DNA of 11,669 nt, from contig JBELAT010000059.1 in NCBI GenBank assembly GCA_049508565.1, positions 1-11,669 of the forward strand, given 5' to 3'. A program made the position numbers and the translations under genes. Origin of the DNA: CAIRNS01 sp049508565 (GTDB lineage Bacteria; Elusimicrobiota; Endomicrobiia; Endomicrobiales; CAIRNS01). The notes under the pieces are model-generated. The model had not been told where the DNA came from. It did not search any database and was given only the letters and a program-made list of their open reading frames with translations. Shown one piece after another: positions 7,501 to 11,669 of this stretch. Position 1 is the first letter of the stretch, and the number at the start of each line of letters is the position of its first letter.

Positions 7501-10500
7501 ACGTGGCAGAAGTCCCAATAGCAGTCCATCAGGAGGCGCCCGGAGACGCCTCATATTGACGAGTTTCTGATACGCTTTCTGAATGCCGATCGCATCGGTG
7601 CGACGCACGAGTGACAGTCCCTCCTGCAGCATGCTTTGCTGCGCCGCAGTCAGCCCGGTATATGTTCGAGCCTCGTCCCGGATCTTTGTCCATAGCGGCA
7701 ACATGCGTTCGATCGAGCTCTTTATCACTTTTTTTTCATCATCAGATCGTGTGTTGAAATCTTGAGAAAGTCCTTCGGATTCCAAGAATTCAAGCCACGT
7801 TCCATAGGAGACGATCTCGCTATATCCCTGAGAACTGGCTGTAGCGGGAATACGGTGTCCTATCGGAGAAATGTTCCACAGCACATGAATCACAACACCG
7901 GTCAATAACCACGCCACGATACCCCAAACGGGCACCTGAACAACAAATCCGACGGAAAAACTAGCCGCCACCGCTGCCGCTGCGGATGTCCATGCAAATC
8001 GTGTCAGGACATCTTGATCCATACTGTGATACTGTGTGTGCTTCTCGCCAAACGTCCAGGGCAACAAGAGTATCCGCAGGTTCTCCCACACCGGGGCAAA
8101 CCCATACCGTATGAACGGATCACTGAGCCCCAGCTTTTTGCCCAACTCTCGCGTTCTGGGCATCATGGCGGCAGGTGTGCCCGCATGGACCTCATCTAGA
8201 AAGAAAATATGCGCATCTGTAGCTGGGAGTTCAACATACAAACCGTTTTTAAGGTCTTCTCGTGATCGCAGATAGAAGCTCGATGCTTTATTTTTGTCAC
8301 GTTTAAAAGGGAAATATGCATCCGTGAGACGAAGGCCATTGCCGACACCGGGCAGCCAATTTTCCGGAAGAGGTATAGTACCCGTCACGGGATCACCGGT
8401 GAGATTAAGGACTACCAGCGCCCGCTTTCCCTGATACTGGCGGGTATAGACCAGCAGGTCGGGGTTGTTGGTGTCGATCACTGTGAGATTCCCCTCGCGG
8501 AACAACGGATCTGCGCCGAGAGCCGCCATCTGATCGGAGAATTGTTCCATGCCCGGCACCTCCGGACGCTGCTGCGGCAGCAACACCTGGATCTTGAAAC
8601 GGTCCAGTCCGTGACGCTGCGGTTCGTGAATAAACGGAATTCCCGGAATGGTCATGATAAGCGCAGTGGCGACCTTCATAAACTCCGGGCCCCTATGCCA
8701 GAGCCCTTCCTCGTCGTGATTTTGCAGGAAATGAACGGCATTGGGATGAATGACACCTTTCAAATAGTTCAAATAGTTCCGCAAACCGTCAATGCCTTGC
8801 CTAATATTTTCAGCTCGCAGATTGTCTAAGATGCCGCCTTTTTCGTAAACACGGACGCGGGGATGAAGATTCTTTAGTGTATCCAATTGTTGATATGCCT
8901 CCATGGTGATGGTGAAGTCAGGGTTTGGCTTGACGATCCCATCGACAACATCATCCCATAATTCCCGGGGCCAGCGCTTTGCGAAATCTTCATCGCTCAT
9001 GTTCCGATACCAATAATTTTTAAATTCCGGGATCGTTAATAAATGGGACATATCCGTCCGCACACTGATCCCGCGGTCAGCCCAGTACTTTATGTTGTTA
9101 TAAACAAAGTCCCGCGCGACGGGATTACTAAAATCAAGCTGGAGGGTGTCTGTCCACGAAGGACAATAAGGATCCTTGCCATGAGCGATGAGTACCCGGC
9201 TGGTCTTATCGCCGGGTCGCGTATAGTACACGGCGTAACGATTCCCATACCGGTCCCAGTCATCGTTACGCGGAGATTCCTGGTCATCTTTTATCATGCC
9301 GCGATTCCACAGAGCATAGCGGAAATCGGAGAAGGCTCGTTCGTCGGTTATCTTCGCACGGGCTTCATTAAAATGATGATCAAAATCGACACGTTGCCCT
9401 TCGTCGTGGGGTCTCACTGCACCAAGATAAAATAAATCTTCATCTTCCAATTTGCCGAGATCACTCTTCAGCATTGACATCAGGTCGATATGGATAGTCG
9501 CTTCCCAATTGGGAACACCGTTGGTGGACTTATCGATCCATGTATTGTCCACACCGATATGATTGGGAACAACATCGACGATAAGTCTGGCATCATTTTT
9601 TCGAAGCAGGCGGTTGATTTTAGTAATATCCGCTATCTTTCCCCAGGCGCGGTCAACGACCCGGGCCTCCGCGGACGCAAAAGCTGAGGCCGTGGCGTAA
9701 AGACGCGTTTTTTCAGGGTCCGCAGTGGTGGCACCGTTTATATCAGCTTCTACGCCGATCCACGGCTGAGAAATGACCAACCGTCTCTTACCATTGGGAT
9801 AATTCCCGATATAATACGGCGATCCCGCCGGGCGATCGCCCAGGACCTCTCGTGTAGCCAGGTCGCCCCGTTGAAGGAGACCGACGAGGTATACTTCCTT
9901 ATTACCTGCTACAAGAATATGCGGGAGTTCTTTAAGCAGGTGGGCCGCTGTGCCTGGAACCAGTTTTCCATTGATCAACTGAGCGCCGAAGGCCAATGCA
10001 TTAATCTGTAAAAGTGCGCCGGGTTTTGGGAGGTTAAAATCACTTATTGTCGCAGGAAGGTCGGGAGTTATAGATGGCGCCCGGAAGGTCTGTCGAATGA
10101 TTGACCGTAAGGTCCCGTTACCGGGATTTGAAAGCAACTCTTTGAGAGAAAATGGATGCACCATCCGCCAATTGCCGTCGACCGTCCCTGGAGTGTTTAT
10201 CATCAACTCGTTTGGAGATCGTCCCTTGAGCAAATCGGGGGACAATCCAAGCCAGTCGGACAGCGGGTTTACCTCAAAAATGGACCTGCTCTGTCCGCTA
10301 AACAAAGCAATCTGTCTATCTAAAGCTAGGGTATGTTTTTGAGGTTCCTGACCGAAAAATCCGAGTGAATGCCAGAACTTGGTCTTATGCTGGGGGCCGC
10401 TGTCACCGTAAAGTTTGCGGATATGAGAGATGGATTCGAGTTCTCGGCCGAGGCGTCGGGCCAGTATAGCTTCATCACTGATGTCCTTTTTCCAGTGCCA

Positions 10501-11669
10501 CCAATCAGTGTCGAGGGTTTCTTCGACGAAAAGCTGCTTGATCGCATCGATATTCACTCCATCTTGGCCACCTGCTTCTTCGAGAACACTGCGGGCTACC
10601 GCGCCAAGTTCATTGTCATACCAACCGTTAAAGATCGATGTATCATGAACCGATGTTGTATAGACCGCATTGGTGCGGTGCTCCCCGGGGTTCATCGTCG
10701 TCCAGCGAGCGACGTTGATACCCACGATGCCGAATTCCGCGAGTAGTTCAACGGCTTGTTGGGGCACTTCACCAAGATCCTCCGCCATCGGCATCATATC
10801 GGCATCAAGCATAGCCTCCAATATCTGCTTGCCGTGCTCTTTCCAGATGTTTTCATCCTGGGGTTCGAAGTAGCCTATCAAACCCGCATCCGCCGGGGGC
10901 TGCTTTGAACTAATTGTCCAAAGCCTCAAGAGACCGATAAAATGGTCTATACGGTAGGCATGATAAAAATTAGAAGCATATTTCATTTTCTTCCGTATGT
11001 ACTCATATGAAGCCGGATTATCCCAATCCATCGGTGGATTGCCCCACCGTTGCCCCTTTACCGCGAATTGGTCAGGCGGTGCTCCGGCTTCACGGTCCAA
11101 TAAAAACAGATCCTGGTGCGCCCAGACGTCCGCACTGTCCCTTCCGGTAAGAAACGGCAAATCTCCTTCACGGAAAACACCGTTCTTATCGGCGTAGGCT
11201 TTTACGTCAATCCCCTGACGATACAGTTGCCACTGAACCCACTCCCAGAACTCGATATCACGAGCATGGTTTTTTAAAAGTGCATCAATAGCAGCCTTGT
11301 TTCTCTTTTTTAATGCCGATGGCCATTGCCACCATGGACTGTCCTGAAGATTCTCTTTGATGACCCGGAAAAGGGCGTAATCAGTCAACCAGTACGACTG
11401 TTTCCTGCGAAATGATTGAAACTCATTGTTTTTGCTCAAATCATCGATGCCATCAAATATTTGTCTCGACAAATCCAGTTTGGCTTTTTTAATACCGTAG
11501 TTTACTCTTTGACCGCCCGTAGGAAAATCCCGTCTCAATTTGCTCAAATCATAGTTTGCCCTTTTAGAACGAGTACCCGGCGATGACGTTTCCCCCGGAG
11601 CACCAACAATATTCTGCAACCGCAAGTACATCGGGTCAATCGCAAAAGAACTTTCTGCAGAATAGGGGG
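3079..11669 (-). CDS. Giant multidomain protein: GH77 - GH13 - 2TM - GH13 - trypsin-like protease - 2TM - unknown C-terminus (5' partial)
   Basis: One stop-free frame from the right window edge to TAG at 3079-3081, at least 2862 codons. The first in-window Met (11631) is not the start: the 12 codons before it are open and read PYSAESSFAIDP, the conserved SPYSxxSxFAxxP of amylomaltases. Numbering from that Met: GH77 up to about 517 (Asp229, Glu284, Asp330); GH13-I about 538-1150 (Asp860, Glu911, Asp973); membrane hairpin 1190-1255; helical spacer about 1260-1360; GH13-II about 1365-1945 (Asp1648, Glu1679, Asp1734); serine protease about 1955-2185 (His1989, Asp2037, Ser2144); membrane hairpin 2270-2347; unrecognised 2348-2850. 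GH77 transfers and GH13 enzymes hydrolyse or transfer alpha-1,4-glucans, so the protein probably remodels glycogen, starch or maltodextrins. Location is unclear: GH77 is normally cytosolic, while the membrane segments imply anchoring. The embedded protease may process the chain (inference). The next gene follows after 168 bp. Confidence 0.93.
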   Translation of the reverse strand, partial: PYSAESSFAIDPMYLRLQNIVGAPGETSSPGTRSKRANYDLSKLRRDFPTGGQRVNYGIKKAKLDLSRQIFDGIDDLSKNNEFQSFRRKQSYWLTDYALFRVIKENLQDSPWWQWPSALKKRNKAAIDALLKNHARDIEFWEWVQWQLYRQGIDVKAYADKNGVFREGDLPFLTGRDSADVWAHQDLFLLDREAGAPPDQFAVKGQRWGNPPMDWDNPASYEYIRKKMKYASNFYHAYRIDHFIGLLRLWTISSKQPPADAGLIGYFEPQDENIWKEHGKQILEAMLDADMMPMAEDLGEVPQQAVELLAEFGIVGINVARWTTMNPGEHRTNAVYTTSVHDTSIFNGWYDNELGAVARSVLEEAGGQDGVNIDAIKQLFVEETLDTDWWHWKKDISDEAILARRLGRELESISHIRKLYGDSGPQHKTKFWHSLGFFGQEPQKHTLALDRQIALFSGQSRSIFEVNPLSDWLGLSPDLLKGRSPNELMINTPGTVDGNWRMVHPFSLKELLSNPGNGTLRSIIRQTFRAPSITPDLPATISDFNLPKPGALLQINALAFGAQLINGKLVPGTAAHLLKELPHILVAGNKEVYLVGLLQRGDLATREVLGDRPAGSPYYIGNYPNGKRRLVISQPWIGVEADINGATTADPEKTRLYATASAFASAEARVVDRAWGKIADITKINRLLRKNDARLIVDVVPNHIGVDNTWIDKSTNGVPNWEATIHIDLMSMLKSDLGKLEDEDLFYLGAVRPHDEGQRVDFDHHFNEARAKITDERAFSDFRYALWNRGMIKDDQESPRNDDWDRYGNRYAVYYTRPGDKTSRVLIAHGKDPYCPSWTDTLQLDFSNPVARDFVYNNIKYWADRGISVRTDMSHLLTIPEFKNYWYRNMSDEDFAKRWPRELWDDVVDGIVKPNPDFTITMEAYQQLDTLKNLHPRVRVYEKGGILDNLRAENIRQGIDGLRNYLNYLKGVIHPNAVHFLQNHDEEGLWHRGPEFMKVATALIMTIPGIPFIHEPQRHGLDRFKIQVLLPQQRPEVPGMEQFSDQMAALGADPLFREGNLTVIDTNNPDLLVYTRQYQGKRALVVLNLTGDPVTGTIPLPENWLPGVGNGLRLTDAYFPFKRDKNKASSFYLRSREDLKNGLYVELPATDAHIFFLDEVHAGTPAAMMPRTRELGKKLGLSDPFIRYGFAPVWENLRILLLPWTFGEKHTQYHSMDQDVLTRFAWTSAAAAVAASFSVGFVVQVPVWGIVAWLLTGVVIHVLWNISPIGHRIPATASSQGYSEIVSYGTWLEFLESEGLSQDFNTRSDDEKKVIKSSIERMLPLWTKIRDEARTYTGLTAAQQSMLQEGLSLVRRTDAIGIQKAYQKLVNMRRLRAPPDGLLLGLLPRNYENDAAIIQAVEDHPGVSTVWLIAPNEGRPYELNDHLAAYSPTFPSLVQGIHEIGRKVMVDAVLNHFGLANRLLDEKPELFITRELPHNEQDKIKAIWQRLSAERDPEVREAARMTLNTLHFIVEEEEVGWREFFNPKSQKLSEAITGLIKRQYPDSDKKEQIHAVVNQVLRPFLEIDGVYGETRPAYDMAKMAEGAPVPHWFFRIQSDGHGSVRGSMFKHGSDQGFGESSWTNTVQLDWQNNVDAVRALVVNMLSTWVDKYGVDGFRLDAAHYVSLANLIAIREALTKKHPDKKLEFIVETYDPTMVAKSGMKAYRFDAINALFDFVNYGSKENLLRLLRWGSLSNGVVLASNHDSAQSNLTLTNRFQGDRAAAARKAGIVRFLLMTAGAGLTYINGDDAYNTSAKLMKFDRGAWQRDGISNYFRALELRLETLAVDYPLICNTSQFVFETSNPNVAAGAKWDDDTMVIWSAEAKTDDSEQYGRIAPEQLAQLNTLLPSTTRIDKDAMYLLRDLVTGVVYKEISGTDILEQGISLFLSKATKRDGEWIASPQEQRTPPFQILQLDRVRQFAPEEEARIRSLRDGIVTVGDASGYVCGKDEKFIYVLMAKHRVIKDGRVPEHVVLDVHFNNGNWGRGSVLNAGEEAQAGSVDPTDIARDIVLVRVPVNTLFPSLDVARSADESTEPTSKQRMTALSIRVLLTAEQSPEPESKVLLVSGRHHPTVWYSKSIGLTDFTAGDHTISQHLALPTPVDEPDRVPKVQPGDSGSPGIYRGKVVGLLIGPHTNINGKSYTAFVPAEIITDYLARYMPESAHIKAEAVPPIVDERDLYERTQPLQTLAGRNRLIQQSDSLLPANYARAVAAALKLGAKALTVDRYITRIEWRPSMLAAFNIGAFIGQHGENTNGARKLVARTRWGLGLGAAAGVALAFISGFIVFPFLGILGSHVATVIAAMLVIGSATNFIVHMQIDYVVSKNLVAATAQYRNARIENGNVEYTVFIVNTPPPNIDSLNPIPITITDDGKQVWGVVTPAGQIVWYSEASSEQVTRAITERTHDIDGMLGDTRLEERLRKFFISSLSTRTDASAALLIKATQQAVCGTAVRIETETVGKRITYDQDGTIVLTGDMSSILPSVRNASSGDAVAMRNSILLYINSKFDINKTVRALIHLNEKQIVVDGIEKAAAVQSALKMNRLQVYAMIDQAEIQRAFKSGIAGAVIRSQDGREIKVIDFATANPADLVNDSVPASLIDTANKSVDVIKTDIRSLRNNSLLVLDVSQLAQWIDEVRDMTDKQSLINLIDSTSILSLFSTRSYSVRFIRDAVYGFSEDQLTETTKSAYLAKMQADLERESERYTTLAIEFNQAWEQRLKADAWIKKKDYKFSIPVNHRQMIGRALSLLPAEFSQVDVTADINETSEAGIREKYREVLKDPTAKTVSELLALIELFDMQFINVTDQPLQPQDIRTITSILSAA
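4591..4824 (-). other. Second two-helix membrane segment
   Basis: Residues about 2270-2347. A polar lead-in with FIGQH (2274-2278) ends at Trp2294. Two hydrophobic stretches follow (about 2295-2318 and 2323-2344). The order F.G.H, roughly 16 polar residues, Trp, an Ala/Gly-rich helix, a turn and a second helix parallels the hairpin at 1190-1255, suggesting a reused membrane module. It places the C-terminal domain directly after a membrane-embedded region. Confidence 0.68.
5077..5769 (-). other. Trypsin/chymotrypsin-like serine protease domain (S1-type fold)
   Basis: Residues about 1955-2185. His1989 in VLMAKHRVI, Asp2037 in ARDIVLVRV and Ser2144 in PGDSGSP form the triad; the spacings of 48 and 107 residues resemble 57-102-195 of chymotrypsin. 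The strand GKVVGLLIG after the serine and AFVPAEIITDYL at the end fit the final barrel strands and C-terminal helix. The usual AAHC around the histidine reads AKHR, so the histidine cysteine is lost, as in many bacterial members. It lies inside the giant protein with no separate signal peptide, so its natural substrate may be the same polypeptide. Confidence 0.85.
5797..7539 (-). other. GH13 alpha-amylase-type domain II
   Basis: Residues about 1365-1945. Motif I is VDAVLNHFG (1438-1446), motif II is the canonical GFRLDAAHY with Arg1646 and nucleophile Asp1648, motif III is IVETY with acid/base Glu1679, motif IV is SNHD with His1733 and Asp1734. The distance from motif I to motif II is 209 residues, which is unusually long, so domain B is enlarged by a charged helical insert (about 1450-1550). 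A beta domain C follows (about 1820-1940). Its motif II differs clearly from GH13 domain I, so the two are not a recent duplication of each other. Catalytic residues are complete. Confidence 0.9.
7867..8064 (-). other. Two-helix membrane segment between the GH13 domains
   Basis: Residues about 1190-1255. Two hydrophobic stretches (about 1214-1232, Ala-rich, and 1234-1252) are separated by a short QVPVW turn. The preceding stretch has FGEKH (1194-1198) and a polar run ending at Trp1214. The layout resembles the second hairpin at 2270-2347. It probably anchors or hairpins the chain in a membrane and would leave both GH13 domains on the same side. No cleavable signal peptide features are seen here. 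Confidence 0.68.
8182..10020 (-). other. GH13 alpha-amylase-type domain I
   Basis: Residues about 538-1150. Motif I is DVVPNHIG (686-693), motif II is VRTDMSHL with Arg858 and nucleophile Asp860, motif III is MEAY with acid/base Glu911, motif IV is QNHDEEG with Asp973. The phrases GALLQIN..., DPYCPSWTDTLQLDFSNP, VRTDM and PGIPFIHEPQ resemble a little-studied group of bacterial GH13 proteins carrying the form GVRCDMAML rather than the GFRxDxxxH of true amylases. A beta domain C follows (about 1045-1147). All catalytic residues are intact, so activity on alpha-glucan is expected, but hydrolase or transferase specificity cannot be told from the sequence. Confidence 0.88.
10081..11669 (-). other. 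GH77 4-alpha-glucanotransferase (amylomaltase) domain, N-terminus outside window
   Basis: Spans from the window edge to about residue 517. Motifs in order: SPYS..S.FAIDP at the edge, RVNYG, YWLTDYALF (80-88), GDLPF...DSADVWA (157-171), GQRWGNPPMDW (193-203), AYRIDHFIGL with nucleophile Asp229, MAEDLG with acid/base Glu284, SVHDTSIFNGWY with Asp330, and the closing MINTPGTVDGNW (477-488). The canonical THD is VHD here, but the catalytic Asp is kept. The spacing of the three acidic residues (55 and 46) is close to that in Taq amylomaltase. About 60 residues of the usual domain must lie beyond the window. The reaction is transfer of a glucan chain from one alpha-1,4-glucan to another, releasing glucose or cyclic products. 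Confidence 0.92.

Noticed and set aside
9043..9435. 130-codon plus-strand open frame
   Set aside because: Antisense to the first GH13 domain, with no motif of its own.
10020..10081. Gene boundary or assembly join between GH77 and GH13 domain I
   Set aside because: The frame is continuous with no stop, no internal Shine-Dalgarno plus start, and no change in codon style across the linker, so a true fusion is the simplest reading.

Overview
The window is almost entirely coding, and every gene I can support is on the minus strand, so transcription runs right to left. There are two genes, both cut by the window edges. No tRNA, rRNA, CRISPR array, insertion sequence or phage gene is visible.

Region 1 (11669 down to 3079) is one uninterrupted reading frame of at least 2862 codons with its 5' end outside the window. 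It encodes a giant mosaic protein. In order it holds a GH77 4-alpha-glucanotransferase (amylomaltase) domain, a first GH13 alpha-amylase-type domain, a two-helix membrane segment, a second GH13 domain, a trypsin/chymotrypsin-like serine protease with an apparently complete His-Asp-Ser triad, a second two-helix membrane segment, and about 500 residues I do not recognise. The catalytic residues of all three glycosidase/transferase domains are readable. In most bacteria these are separate proteins, so their fusion with a protease and membrane hairpins is the outstanding feature here.

Region 2 (3078 to 2911) is a 168-bp AT-rich gap with a good sigma70-like promoter (TTGTGT, 17 bp, TATAAT) reading into the next gene, and a possible 5' UTR hairpin.

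Region 3 (2910 down to 1 and beyond) encodes a secreted papain-family (C1A) cysteine protease. It has a signal peptide, a short propeptide, the catalytic domain, a lectin-like beta domain and at least five IPT/TIG-like Ig-fold repeats in an alternating A-B-A-B-A pattern. Its 3' end lies outside the window.

Organism: standard-code bacterium, moderate GC in the giant gene and more AT-rich in the protease gene. Very large multidomain ORFs mixing carbohydrate-active domains, proteases and membrane hairpins are reminiscent of Omnitrophota (former OP3) or related uncultivated lineages. That is an inference from architecture only.

How the genes may work together: the giant protein would remodel alpha-1,4-glucans (glycogen, starch, maltodextrin), perhaps membrane-anchored and perhaps processed by its own serine protease. 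The neighbouring protein is a secreted protease with adhesive-type repeats. The two have separate promoters as far as can be seen, so a shared role (for example digestion of biomass or prey) is speculative.
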